The notes beneath the pieces are model-generated. The model searched no databases, was not told the origin of the DNA, and saw only the letters and a program-made list of their open reading frames with translations. From Chitinophagales bacterium 33-2 (GTDB lineage Bacteria; Bacteroidota; Bacteroidia; Chitinophagales; Chitinophagaceae): a DNA stretch of 45,282 nucleotides. Where the stretch lies: positions 1-45,282 of the forward strand of contig MWYV01000041.1 of assembly GCA_002050435.1 (NCBI GenBank), read 5' to 3'. A program made the position numbers and the translations under genes. Positions 1-8,093 of this stretch are shown one piece after another. Positions within the stretch are counted from its first letter, which is position 1, and every line of letters starts with the position of its first letter.

Positions 1-97
1 GTTCCATACGCTGGCTCTGGTAAAAATCAAAAATGGTGGAACCAAACATTTCTTTAAATCCTTTCTTTAAATAACATTCATTCATCGCCACTTTCCG
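1..97. repeat. Inverted copy of 1252-1348 (araC segment) at the left edge
   Basis: Bases 1-97 are the exact reverse complement of 1252-1348 inside the AraC-type gene. The match ends where lpxC sequence begins. The join shares about three bases (CGG) with both partners. This is the form of a fold-back chimera with microhomology. Confidence 0.93.
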
Positions 98-429
98 TCG
101 AGAATGGGCACTTCCGGGGCATTGATCTCGATAACTACATTGTCAACTTTATTTCCCACAAGGGCGGCCATGAGGTGTTCGATCGTTCCTACCCTGGCAC
201 CATTGGCTTCAATGGTGGTACTGCGGGTAGTTTCCACCACATTGTCGACATCGGCTTTTACCGTAGGGGCATTGGGAAGGTCGGTTCTTTTAAAAACAAT
301 TCCTGTATTGGCTTCGGCAGGTTTAAGGGTAATTTCCACCGTCTGACCTGTATGAATGCCTACGCCACTGATCCTGGTTTCAGAGCGGAGCGTATGCTGA
401 AAATCCGAACATGTAGTTGTCAACTGCAT
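82..429 (-). CDS. lpxC: LpxC (UDP-3-O-acyl-GlcNAc deacetylase), N-terminal fragment, broken
   Basis: First committed step of lipid A synthesis in the cytoplasm. The sequence shows the LpxC start region: FQHTLRSETRISGVGIHTGQ, then TTRSTTIEANGARVGTIEHL and the VPILDG motif. The ATG at 429 is chosen because homology begins a few residues later; in-frame upstream codons look non-coding. Only about 110 genuine residues are present. After VPILDG the frame reads KWR and stops, because from about base 97 downward the sequence is an inverted copy of the araC gene. The zinc-binding and catalytic parts are absent, as is the FabZ half usually fused to LpxC in Bacteroidota. The truncation is probably an assembly or amplification artefact rather than a real mutation. 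Confidence 0.85.
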   Translation of the reverse strand: MQLTTTCSDFQHTLRSETRISGVGIHTGQTVEITLKPAEANTGIVFKRTDLPNAPTVKADVDNVVETTRSTTIEANGARVGTIEHLMAALVGNKVDNVVIEINAPEVPILDGKWR

Positions 430-551
430 GCGGCGAATGTATGAAAGAATCCTGCTATTCCCCAAAACTTGAACGACTGCAATCAAGTGGGCAGCTGTTA
501 AAAAATGACCCTGCCATGAGGTAACGGCCGTGTAGAATCCAGCAGGCTTTG

Positions 552-559
552 TATTTTTG
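552..559 (+). promoter_or_regulatory. Candidate -7 box (TATTTTTG) for araC
   Basis: Exact match to the Bacteroidota TAnnTTTG element, with 8 bases between it and the araC ATG at 568. No clear -33 element was identified. Confidence 0.6.
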
Positions 560-567
560 CACACTTC

Positions 568-1494
568 ATGCAAACCTTATCCATACCAGATGCTTTTTTC
601 CATGAAATGGACGAACAGGGATTGGAATTGTTGAAAGATGCCGAAAAGCAGATTCCTGGCTCTGTGCATTATCGTGTCAGAAGATTTGCCCGTAATTCCA
701 GGTGGAATGCTGAAGATGCCGGGATACTTCAATATCATTTCCAGTCTGCTGATCCCTCCCGCAATTTTCTTGAGTTAAGATTTTGCATATCTGGAAACCG
801 TTACTGCTCCGAAGAAAATTGCAGAAAATGCCAGTCGCAGGATGAAGTACACCATGCCCGAATTGAAACGACTGACTTGCTCAGTTTCGTTTTTTCAAGC
901 TCCCTGCTGGAGCAATTTGTGAAATCAAGAAATAAAAATTCGCTGAGTGAAGACCTGCTCTCTTTCAGGCATGAATATTCATTTTCCCGGACCATCTCTT
1001 TATGTGGCAGAACGCGGGTAGTATTGGAAGGGCTGCTGAATCATAATTATTCCGACAGTCTTGAGAATATTTTCATCAATGCCCAAACTCAGATGCTACT
1101 CCTTTACAGCCTGGATTGCATGGATGAAAAGCAGATCGATGTGATCAATTGTAAATTCCTGGCCAATGAAATCGACAGAGAAAAGATTATAAAGGCCCGT
1201 GAGATTTTAATACGGCAAATCGGTGAACCCATCACCATTAAGGAACTCAGCCGGAAAGTGGCGATGAATGAATGTTATTTAAAGAAAGGATTTAAAGAAA
1301 TGTTTGGTTCCACCATTTTTGATTTTTACCAGAGCCAGCGTATGGAACATGCCAAATATCTTTTGTATGAAAAAGGACTGACGGTTACAGAAGTTTCCGT
1401 GCTGCTTGGTTATTCTTCCATTTCTCATTTTTCCACTGCATTTAAAAAGCAAACAGGTTTGAAGCCTTGTGAGTTGTTGTTGAGAGGAGGTTAG
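568..1494 (+). CDS. AraC-family transcriptional regulator with an N-terminal cysteine cluster
   Basis: 308-residue DNA-binding regulator. The C-terminal ~100 residues form the double helix-turn-helix AraC domain (ITIKELSRKVAMNECYLKKG, then LTVTEVSVLLGYSSISHFST, ending FKKQTGLKP). The N-terminal sensor half has no recognised ligand domain. It carries four cysteines in a short stretch (C73, C80, C85, C88, the last three as C-x4-C-x2-C), which could bind a metal or sense redox state; that is inference. It is divergent from lpxC and lies 72 bp upstream of a NicO-like membrane protein on the same strand. The heme cluster starts a little further on, so metal or heme control is possible but not shown. 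Codons around 229-261 are duplicated in inverted form at the left edge. Confidence 0.88.
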   Translation: MQTLSIPDAFFHEMDEQGLELLKDAEKQIPGSVHYRVRRFARNSRWNAEDAGILQYHFQSADPSRNFLELRFCISGNRYCSEENCRKCQSQDEVHHARIETTDLLSFVFSSSLLEQFVKSRNKNSLSEDLLSFRHEYSFSRTISLCGRTRVVLEGLLNHNYSDSLENIFINAQTQMLLLYSLDCMDEKQIDVINCKFLANEIDREKIIKAREILIRQIGEPITIKELSRKVAMNECYLKKGFKEMFGSTIFDFYQSQRMEHAKYLLYEKGLTVTEVSVLLGYSSISHFSTAFKKQTGLKPCELLLRGG

Positions 1495-1533
1495 GGGTTA
1501 GGGAAAATTTATTTTCAGTCTGGAATCAACCTT

Positions 1534-1557
1534 CCCATTATCCCATTATCCCATTAT
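1534..1557. repeat. Three tandem CCCATTAT octamers
   Basis: Perfect 8-bp unit repeated three times, ending 9 bases before the start codon at 1567. Short tandem repeats this close to a start can change spacing by slippage. Confidence 0.85.
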
Positions 1558-1566
1558 CTTCCCAAC

Positions 1567-2184
1567 ATGTTTACTGTAATTGCCGGAACGGTATTACTTG
1601 CGATGGTTCATGCATTGATTCCCAACCATTGGCTTCCACTGGTGGCGGTGGCAAGGGCAGAAAAATGGCAGCCGAGGGAAGTAACGATGATAACTTTCAT
1701 TGCAGCCTTTGCACATGTGCTTGGCACTGTGGCACTCGGAATGATCCTGGGCAAAATTGGTAAAGAACTTGAAGCAAGCTATGGCAACACCATCTACCTG
1801 GCCAGCTCTGTTTTACTCATCGTTTTTGGATTGATCTATTTTACAGTGAACCTTCCCCACCATCACCACAGCTCCCAGAAAGACGTGGTGGCCTATAAAA
1901 GAAGTAAGCGAAAATGGGTGATGATCTTTATAGTAATGATGTTTCTTTCTCCCTGCCTGGAAGTGGAAAGTCTTTTTTTATCTGCTGGTGCTTATGGAAT
2001 GGGGTTCGTTGTTACGCTTGCATTGATTTATGCAGTGGTCAGTATCACCGGTATCATGATCCTGGTGGCACTCGGATTTAAAGGTGTGAGGTTATTGAGT
2101 GACAGCTTTATCGAACACAACGAAAAAAGGATCAGCGGGATGGTGCTGATTATTGTCGGTATCGTTTCTTTTTTTCTGCATTAG
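1567..2184 (+). CDS. NicO/UreH-like multi-spanning membrane protein, putative metal transporter
   Basis: 205-residue inner-membrane protein with about six hydrophobic helices. Helix 1 carries HALIPNHWLP (H15, H21), resembling the HX4DH nickel/cobalt motif of the NicO/RcnA/UreH group but with N in place of D. Helix 2 has H50, and a loop has four consecutive histidines (98-101). These suggest divalent metal handling; the direction of transport and the metal cannot be read from sequence. It follows the AraC-type gene by 72 bp and could be co-transcribed with it. Its last four bases overlap the end of the convergent gene at 2181. Alternative label: urease accessory protein UreH domain protein; no urease genes are in view. 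Confidence 0.65.
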   Translation: MFTVIAGTVLLAMVHALIPNHWLPLVAVARAEKWQPREVTMITFIAAFAHVLGTVALGMILGKIGKELEASYGNTIYLASSVLLIVFGLIYFTVNLPHHHHSSQKDVVAYKRSKRKWVMIFIVMMFLSPCLEVESLFLSAGAYGMGFVVTLALIYAVVSITGIMILVALGFKGVRLLSDSFIEHNEKRISGMVLIIVGIVSFFLH

Positions 2185-2915
2185 GCCATCAGCTTTTCAA
2201 TCATTTTTTTTCTGTGCAACCACAATTGTCGAAGTGAAAGGAAATGAAAACCAAAGGCCAGGGGTACCAGTACTGCAGGCAAATAAATAAAAGGAAAGTT
2301 TCCTAAAAGCAACAATCTTTCATCAAACGGGTATTGCTGCACCGGTGAAGGCATGGACAGGGCTGCAGCCCTCAGTGTATTGGCAAGCAAAATAATTCCG
2401 GTTATGTTGAAGGCGATTACAACAGGTTTCCTTCCGTAAGGAAATTTAAAGACAACATATCCTGCTACTATTGCCAGCAGACCTGCATAAATATCATGAT
2501 TGGCTCCTTCAAAACTCATGACCTGTGGTAAAAAACCCGTTTGATAACCATGCCAGAACCAAAGTTCCACCAGCACTCTGAAGGCCTGGAAAAAGATCAG
2601 CCAGTGTAAGGGTGTTGCCATGAGCATTGATCTGCCTGAAGCAGAAAAAGAAAATAGTATAATAGCGGTCAATGCTGCCAGCGCGGCAAACATAGGTTTT
2701 GGAGGTAAGGCAGCACCATCAAAAATTCCTATCATAGACAAAAAGCCTGTTAGAATGATCCAGGCAAAAAAGATGAAAACAAACTGTTGGACAGGACGTT
2801 TTTTAGTTAGTACAGGATCATTATTTGTAATGATTTTTATTCCTTTAATTACCACCAGCAGGGTTAGGAGGGTAATAATGGATAAGAGTATCGCTGAAAC
2901 CTGCAGTGAAGCCAT
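2181..2915 (-). CDS. Conserved hypothetical membrane protein (about seven helices)
   Basis: 244 residues, almost entirely hydrophobic segments separated by short loops, so an integral inner-membrane protein. I do not recognise a named family or catalytic motif. Visible landmarks are an aromatic stretch (ELWFWHGYQTG, residues about 117-127) and a basic C-terminus. It ends tail to tail with the NicO-like gene, overlapping by 4 bp, and lies upstream of hemL on the same strand only in a general sense: hemL is read away from it. Coding is supported by length, the ATG start and the absence of a better competing frame. Confidence 0.7.
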   Translation of the reverse strand: MASLQVSAILLSIITLLTLLVVIKGIKIITNNDPVLTKKRPVQQFVFIFFAWIILTGFLSMIGIFDGAALPPKPMFAALAALTAIILFSFSASGRSMLMATPLHWLIFFQAFRVLVELWFWHGYQTGFLPQVMSFEGANHDIYAGLLAIVAGYVVFKFPYGRKPVVIAFNITGIILLANTLRAAALSMPSPVQQYPFDERLLLLGNFPFIYLPAVLVPLAFGFHFLSLRQLWLHRKKMIEKLMA

Positions 2916-2960
2916 TGCTCAAAGTTTCATCTAAATTAACTGGACTGCATAATGCTTACA

Positions 2961-2992
2961 AGAAAAAAAATATTAATCTGTATTTAATATTT
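2961..2992 (-). terminator. Intrinsic terminator overlapping the hemL stop codon
   Basis: On the reverse strand AAATATTA (2992-2985) pairs with TAATATTT (2975-2968), 8 bp, followed by a T-run. The hemL TAA (2975-2973) forms part of the second arm. The stem is all A/T, so it may be weak. Confidence 0.55.
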
Positions 2993-4271
2993 CCTGAATT
3001 GAATCTTTAACGGCATCAATTGTAATGTCAAGATCTTTCTGGCTAAGCGCATTGCTCAGGAACCAGGTTTCAAAAGCAGAAGGAGGGAGGTAGATCCCGC
3101 GCTTCAGCATGGCATGAAAGAATTTGTTGAACAGTGCATTGTTGGAAGCGGCAGCTGAAGCAAAATCATTAACCGGTTGATTGCTGAAATGCAGGGAGAT
3201 CATTGATCCGCATTGATTGATCACGTAGGGCAGGTCAAACGACTTCAAAGTTTTATGCAAACCTTCTTTTAAATAAAGGGTTTTGGTTTCAAGATCATCA
3301 TAAACAGATGGATTGTTTTTCAGATAGCTGAGTAAAGTAAAGCCGGCAATCATCGCAAGGGGATTTCCGCTGAGTGTTCCTGCCTGGTAAACATTTCCCA
3401 GTGGAGCGATCTGCTTCATAATGATTTCTTTTCCTCCGAAGGCGCCAACAGGCATACCGGCCCCGATCACTTTTCCATACGTAACCAAATCAGCATCAAT
3501 ATGCAGTCGCTCCTGTGCGCCGCCGGCTGCCAGCCTGAATCCTGTCATTACCTCATCAAAAATAAAAACAATGCCTTCCCTGTTACAAATGGAGCGGAGT
3601 CCTTCAAGGTATCCTTCAGCCGGTAGGATGCAGCCCATATTTCCTGCAACCGGTTCAATAATGATGGCAGCTATACTGTTTTTGTTTTCTTTCACCAGTT
3701 TTTCAACTGCTTCAAGATTGTTATAAGGTGCATTTAAGGTATCTGCAGATACACCTGCGGTTACTCCGGGTACAGTTTGAATATTAAATGTTGCAAGGCC
3801 GCTTCCTGCCTTTACAAGAAAGCTGTCGGCATGGCCATGATAACAACCTTCAAACTTGATGATCTTATTTTTTCCTGTATAACCTCTTGCCAGCCTGACG
3901 GCACTCATACAGGCTTCGGTGCCGCTGCTTACCATTCGGATCAGGTCAACATTGGGCACCATAGATTTTACCAGTTCCGCCATCTCCACTTCCAGTTCTG
4001 TAGGTGCACCAAACGAAGTGGCTTCAAGTGCTTTTTCACGAATGGCATGCACAACAGGGTCAAACACGTGACCCATGATCATAGGTCCCCATGAATTGAT
4101 ATAATCGATGTAACGGTTATCATTCACATCATAGAGATAGGCACCCTTTGCAGATTTAAAAAAAACAGGTTGGCCACCTACGCTTTTAAATGCACGCACG
4201 GGTGAGTTTACGCCACCGGGAATGGATTTTTGCGCGCGATCAAAAAGTTCTATGCTGCGGGAAAAGTTCAT
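2973..4271 (-). CDS. hemL: Glutamate-1-semialdehyde 2,1-aminomutase
   Basis: Converts glutamate-1-semialdehyde to 5-aminolevulinate, the second step of the C5 heme route, with PLP as cofactor. The 432-residue protein has the class III aminotransferase fold: [13 protein letters not shown] near the N-terminus, the MVSSGTEA phosphate-binding motif, [18 protein letters not shown] and the Schiff-base lysine in [11 protein letters not shown] (K267). The ATG at 4271 gives the standard N-terminus; a TTG two codons upstream is the other option. Immediately upstream of the ATG is a perfect heptamer array, which contains stops in every hemL-strand frame, so the protein cannot extend into it. A terminator overlaps the stop codon. 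It is the last heme gene of the reverse-strand cluster. Confidence 0.97.
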   Translation of the reverse strand: MNFSRSIELFDRAQKSIPGGVNSPVRAFKSVGGQPVFFKSAKGAYLYDVNDNRYIDYINSWGPMIMGHVFDPVVHAIREKALEATSFGAPTELEVEMAELVKSMVPNVDLIRMVSSGTEACMSAVRLARGYTGKNKIIKFEGCYHGHADSFLVKAGSGLATFNIQTVPGVTAGVSADTLNAPYNNLEAVEKLVKENKNSIAAIIIEPVAGNMGCILPAEGYLEGLRSICNREGIVFIFDEVMTGFRLAAGGAQERLHIDADLVTYGKVIGAGMPVGAFGGKEIIMKQIAPLGNVYQAGTLSGNPLAMIAGFTLLSYLKNNPSVYDDLETKTLYLKEGLHKTLKSFDLPYVINQCGSMISLHFSNQPVNDFASAAASNNALFNKFFHAMLKRGIYLPPSAFETWFLSNALSQKDLDITIDAVKDSIQEILNTD

Positions 4272-4427
4272 GGTCAATGGTCAATGGTCAATGGTCAATG
4301 GTCAATGGTCAATGGTCAATGGTCAATGGTCAATGGTCAATGGTCAATGGTCAATGGTCAATGGTCAATGGTCAATGGTCAATGGTCAATGGTCAATGGT
4401 CAATGGTCAATGGTCAATGGTCAATGG
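4270..4427. repeat. Perfect heptamer tandem array (ATGGTCA x about 22.6) in the hemL leader
   Basis: A 7-bp unit repeated without any mismatch for 158 bp, starting at the hemL start codon. The unit length is not a multiple of three. On the hemL strand every frame meets TGA within seven codons. The array lies between a candidate -7 box at 4433-4440 and the hemL ATG. Confidence 0.98.
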
Positions 4428-4432
4428 ATTTG

Positions 4433-4440
4433 CGAAATTA
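4433..4440 (-). promoter_or_regulatory. Candidate degenerate -7 box (TAATTTCG) for hemL
   Basis: Five of six fixed positions of TAnnTTTG. Seven bases (CAAATCC) separate it from the array. If the array were absent, the box would stand 7 bases from the hemL ATG, like other promoters in this window. Confidence 0.35.
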
Positions 4441-4454
4441 AATGATCCTGATCA

Positions 4455-4813
4455 CTATTCCTTTTTTGATATGAGGCCCGATAAAAGAACAAAGCTTTTA
4501 GTGATCTGGAATTCAAGTAATGTTAGGTCTACGACCTTCAGGTATCCCAATTCATGGGCTATATCAAATGCAGTATCCTTTCTATTAATGATCCTCTGGC
4601 TATTTCATAGAATCTTTTTCTTTCCACAAGGGATTTTCTTGATCCCGCTTCTGAAAAATTGAGATGAACCGACAAGGCTGCCCTTCTGATTTGGGATGCC
4701 AGGCAGAAGTTTTCATTTTTGGGAAAAAAAGAGACAATTCTGTAGCATTCCAAAACAAGTTTTTTTGTATGCAGAAATGCTGCAAGCTTTTGATGATTCA
4801 ATAAAAGGAACAT
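4455..4813 (-). pseudogene. Four-helix-bundle (S23/IVS-type) protein, frameshifted
   Basis: The first frame (4813 to about 4580) encodes a typical four-helix-bundle protein: KLVLECYRIVSFFPKNENF, LASQIRRAALSVHLNFSEAG and RKRFYEIARGSLIE. That frame then reads into a stop at 4559. The missing C-terminal helix (DTAFDIAHELGYLKVVDLTL) continues in another frame to a TAG at 4455-4457, so one base appears deleted near 4577-4581. The total of about 119 residues fits the family. These small proteins occur in 23S rRNA intervening sequences and as orphan genes; their biochemical role is not established. The gene lies between hemB and hemL and is bracketed by related heptamer repeats in opposite orientation, suggesting an inserted cassette. 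A sequencing error is possible. Confidence 0.78.
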
Positions 4814-4917
4814 TTTCGATTTTTCATTTAAGCTAAACCATAGCGAAAAATTTATTTACAGAAAAAGCCCCTAAAAAATTTTCATTTTCCCTGGTTTACT
4901 ATGCCTGCCTCCCTCAT

Positions 4918-4945
4918 TCACCTTTCACTATTCACCATTGACTAT
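4918..4945. repeat. Four degenerate heptamers at the hemB 3' end
   Basis: On the reverse strand the units are ATAGTCA, ATGGTGA, ATAGTGA and AAGGTGA, close relatives of the ATGGTCA unit at 4270-4427 but on the opposite strand. The last hemB codons and its TAG (4928-4930) lie inside this block. Confidence 0.75.
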
Positions 4946-5926
4946 TGCCCCCCCATTCATCATCCTCACCACGTCTTTTGCAAAATAAGTTGCGATCATA
5001 TCAGCCCCTGCTCTTTTCATAGAGGTTAGGGTTTCTATAACTGCTTTATCATGATCGATCCAACCCATTTTTGCAGCGGCTTTGATCATGGCATATTCAC
5101 CACTGATATTGTAACAACTCACGGGAACGTCTACACTGTTTTTCACTTCACGGATGATATCAAGATAAGAAAGTGCAGGTTTAACCATAACCATATCTGC
5201 TCCTTCTTCCACATCCATCATGGCTTCCTTAACAGCTTCAATGCGGTTGGCATAATCCATCTGGTAAGTTTTTTTATCCCCAAATCCCGGAGCAGAATCC
5301 AGTGCATCCCGGAAAGGCCCGTAAAAACAGGAAGCATATTTTGCACTGTAAGCCATGATGCCTGTTTTATGATGATTGCTTTTTTCCAGAGCTTTTCTTA
5401 TGGCGCCGATCCTTCCATCCATCATATCGCTGGGTGCCACAAAATCAGCACCTGACGCGGCGTGACTCACACTCATCTGCGCCAGCACTTCCACAGTGGC
5501 ATCATTTACGATCTCGCCATTTTCTACGATGCCATCATGGCCAAACGAAGAGTAAGGATCGAGTGCCACATCCGTCATAACCAGCATACCGGGTACCGCT
5601 TCTTTTATGGCACGGATACTTCGTTGCATCAACCCATCCGGGTTCAGTGCCTCGGTACCCTTATTATCTTTCAGCGCGTCTTTTGATTTTACAAATAACA
5701 ATACACATTGCAATCCCATTGCCCATAATTCCTTTACCTCCATGACGGTCATATCCAAAGAACGCCTGAAATATCCGGGCATGGAACTGATTTCAGCAAC
5801 CTGGTTTTCACCTTCAATGATGAATAAAGGAACAATAAAATCATTGGGAGATAGTATGGTTTCCGCAACAAGGTTTCTTATGGCTGGTGATTGCCGGAGT
5901 ATTCGGTTGCGACGTGGTAAAAACAT
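4928..5926 (-). CDS. hemB: Porphobilinogen synthase (5-aminolevulinate dehydratase), zinc-independent type
   Basis: Condenses two 5-aminolevulinate molecules to porphobilinogen in the cytoplasm. The 332-residue protein has both active-site lysines, K196 in MAYSAKYASCFYG and K249 in MVMVKPALSYLD. The metal-site segment reads DVALDPYSSFGHDG (119-132), with aspartate and other residues where zinc enzymes have three cysteines, so it belongs to the Mg2+-type without catalytic zinc. The C-terminus ends MMNGGAIVNGE; the last few residues are encoded in degenerate heptamer repeats and look like a late extension. It lies 112 bp downstream of hemF on the same strand. A weak TACATTTT box at 5941-5948 suggests it may also have its own promoter. 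Confidence 0.97.
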   Translation of the reverse strand: MFLPRRNRILRQSPAIRNLVAETILSPNDFIVPLFIIEGENQVAEISSMPGYFRRSLDMTVMEVKELWAMGLQCVLLFVKSKDALKDNKGTEALNPDGLMQRSIRAIKEAVPGMLVMTDVALDPYSSFGHDGIVENGEIVNDATVEVLAQMSVSHAASGADFVAPSDMMDGRIGAIRKALEKSNHHKTGIMAYSAKYASCFYGPFRDALDSAPGFGDKKTYQMDYANRIEAVKEAMMDVEEGADMVMVKPALSYLDIIREVKNSVDVPVSCYNISGEYAMIKAAAKMGWIDHDKAVIETLTSMKRAGADMIATYFAKDVVRMMNGGAIVNGE

Positions 5927-6038
5927 AAATCGATCCTTTGAAAATGTAATGAATAAATAATTTTAAACAGACGGTCAATCTTTAATGAGATATATTTCTA
6001 TAAAAGCTTGATCCTTGTCGCTCTTCCTTTGCACCTTG

Positions 6039-7043
6039 TTATCTTCCTTCTACCCAATCCTTCGGCTTCAACAACACCTCCACCAGTTTTGCTTCCTCAC
6101 TCCCTGGTTGTGGGTGATGTTCATAATCAAATCTAACAGTCGGCGGAAGGCTCATTAATATGCTTTCCGTTCTTCCATTGGTTTTTAGTCCAAACAGGGT
6201 TCCGCGGTCATGCACCAGGTTGAACTCAACATATCTTCCACGCCTGATCTCCTGCCAATATTTATTTTCGGATGAATAGCTGGTGTTTTTTCGTTGCTCT
6301 ACGATGGGCAAATAGGCGGTGGTAAATGTGTCACCGCAGGCTTTTCCAAAATCCATCCAGAAAGAAATTTCTTTACTTACAGAGGGTCTTTGATGATCAT
6401 AAAATATGCCGCCAATGCCTCTTCTTTCATGATCCCGGTGGTGGTTCACAAAATACCCGTCACATTCTTCTTTGAATTTTTTATAAAAATCCTTGTCGAA
6501 ACCATCGCAAACTTTTTTATAGGTTGAATGAAAATGAAAGGCATCTTCCTCAAATAAATAATAAGGCGTAAGGTCGGTTCCGCCACCAAACCATCGATCG
6601 ATCACTGTTTCGTTTCCATCAACCTTGCCATACAATTCAAACATGCGGTAATTACAATGAACTGTTGGTACAAAAGGATTGGATGGATGGATCACTATGG
6701 AAATGCCGCAGGCAAACCATTTCAGCTGCTGATCACTATATGCCTGCACCGACGCATTTGATTTCAACTGGCTTTTCATCGCTTCCGTTACATCACCAAA
6801 TACCACAGAAGTATTTACGCCACCTTTTTCAAAAACATTTCCATTGGCAATTACCCTTGTTTTACCACCACCGCCTTCTTCACGGATCCATTGGTCTTCC
6901 TGAAATTTTGATTTACCATCGGTCGCTTCCAGCGCAGCACAAATATGATTCTGTAAGGTACTGATCATTTTTATCCATGCTCCTCTTGTTTTAGAATCAG
7001 GCAGCGTAGTGATCTCGTTATGGTAAAAATCTTCAATTGTCAT
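6039..7043 (-). CDS. hemF: Oxygen-dependent coproporphyrinogen III oxidase
   Basis: Oxidatively decarboxylates coproporphyrinogen III to protoporphyrinogen IX using O2. The 334-residue length is a little above the usual ~300. Family motifs seen are [51 protein letters not shown] and [10 protein letters not shown], ending with [20 protein letters not shown]. Its first 11 bases overlap the end of hemE, indicating translational coupling. With HemJ this implies an aerobic protoporphyrin-dependent route; no hemN is in view, so anaerobic heme synthesis would need genes elsewhere. Confidence 0.97.
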   Translation of the reverse strand: MTIEDFYHNEITTLPDSKTRGAWIKMISTLQNHICAALEATDGKSKFQEDQWIREEGGGGKTRVIANGNVFEKGGVNTSVVFGDVTEAMKSQLKSNASVQAYSDQQLKWFACGISIVIHPSNPFVPTVHCNYRMFELYGKVDGNETVIDRWFGGGTDLTPYYLFEEDAFHFHSTYKKVCDGFDKDFYKKFKEECDGYFVNHHRDHERRGIGGIFYDHQRPSVSKEISFWMDFGKACGDTFTTAYLPIVEQRKNTSYSSENKYWQEIRRGRYVEFNLVHDRGTLFGLKTNGRTESILMSLPPTVRFDYEHHPQPGSEEAKLVEVLLKPKDWVEGR

Positions 7044-8079
7044 TCGAAGGCTGATATTCTTTTACGGCATCAACAAATGCTTTGGCATGATCAACAGGAA
7101 TATTGGGTGTGATGCCATGACCCAGGTTGGCAATATAATTCTGAACTCCAAATGCATCGATCATTTCCTTTACCCATATCTTAATTTGTGGAATGGGTGC
7201 CAGCAGTTTTGCTGGATCAAAATTTCCCTGAAGCGTAATATTGTTGGAGGTTAACTTTCTTGCATATTCCGGACTGATGGTCCAGTCAATACCTATTCCT
7301 GATGCTGAACTTTTGCTCAGGTCTTCCAGTGCATGCCATGTTCCTTTAGGAAACAGTATAACTGGTGCATGATCTTTTAATGCATCTGCGATCTGCAATA
7401 AATAGGGTTGTGCGAATGTTTGAAAATCAGATGGGGAAAGTGAACCTGCCCAGCTGTCAAAAACCTGCACCGTATCAGCTCCGGCTTTTACCTGTGCAAC
7501 AAGATATTTTATGGTGATGTCTGTAATCTTTTGCAGAAGGCTGTGCGCAAGTGCCGGTTCGGTATAAACGAATTGTTTGGCCTTGTCCCAGGTTTTGCTT
7601 CCTTTTCCTTCCACCATATAGCAAAGCAGGGTCCATGGTGCACCGGCAAAACCAATTAAAGGTACGCGCCCGTTCAATTCTTTTTTAGTAAGTGCAAGTG
7701 CGCTGGTCACATAAGAAAGATTTTCTTCAACGCCTTCCGTTATCAATGCATTTACATCCGCCTTTGTCTTGATTGTTTTAGGTAGAGAAGGTCCCTTTCC
7801 TTCTTCCATCAATACTTCCAGTCCCATGGCCTGCGGAATCACCAGGATGTCAGAGAAAATGATGGCAGCATCAACCCCTACCTGGTCGATTGGCTGTAGC
7901 GTGATGGCAGTTGCGAGTTCAGGTGTTTGAACCCGTGTAAAGAAATCATATTGATTTCTGAGCTTGATGTAGTCGGGTAAATACCTGCCTGCCTGGCGCA
8001 TCATCCATACAGGGGGCCGTTCTACTTTTTCTTTTCTCAGTGCTCTTAGCAGCAGGTCGTTTTTTAATGTGGTCATCAT
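7033..8079 (-). CDS. hemE: Uroporphyrinogen III decarboxylase
   Basis: Removes four carboxyl groups from uroporphyrinogen III to give coproporphyrinogen III. At 348 residues it has the standard length. The N-terminal signature [16 protein letters not shown] is intact, followed by [48 protein letters not shown] and the C-terminal [14 protein letters not shown]. Two adjacent ATGs (8079 and 8076) could start translation. It begins 14 bp after hemD and overlaps hemF by 11 bp, in the hemACDEF operon. Confidence 0.97.
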   Translation of the reverse strand: MMTTLKNDLLLRALRKEKVERPPVWMMRQAGRYLPDYIKLRNQYDFFTRVQTPELATAITLQPIDQVGVDAAIIFSDILVIPQAMGLEVLMEEGKGPSLPKTIKTKADVNALITEGVEENLSYVTSALALTKKELNGRVPLIGFAGAPWTLLCYMVEGKGSKTWDKAKQFVYTEPALAHSLLQKITDITIKYLVAQVKAGADTVQVFDSWAGSLSPSDFQTFAQPYLLQIADALKDHAPVILFPKGTWHALEDLSKSSASGIGIDWTISPEYARKLTSNNITLQGNFDPAKLLAPIPQIKIWVKEMIDAFGVQNYIANLGHGITPNIPVDHAKAFVDAVKEYQPSNDN

Positions 8080-8093
8080 ATTTCCGGGCTTTC

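Noticed and set aside
1567-2184. Urease-linked UreH
   Set aside because: No urease structural or accessory genes in the window; retained only as a fold-level resemblance.
4190-4662. Forward-strand open frames through the heptamer array (MVNGQWS repeats)
   Set aside because: All three frames of a 7-bp repeat without forward stops read as the same peptide. They overlap hemL and the four-helix-bundle gene on the other strand and have no independent support.
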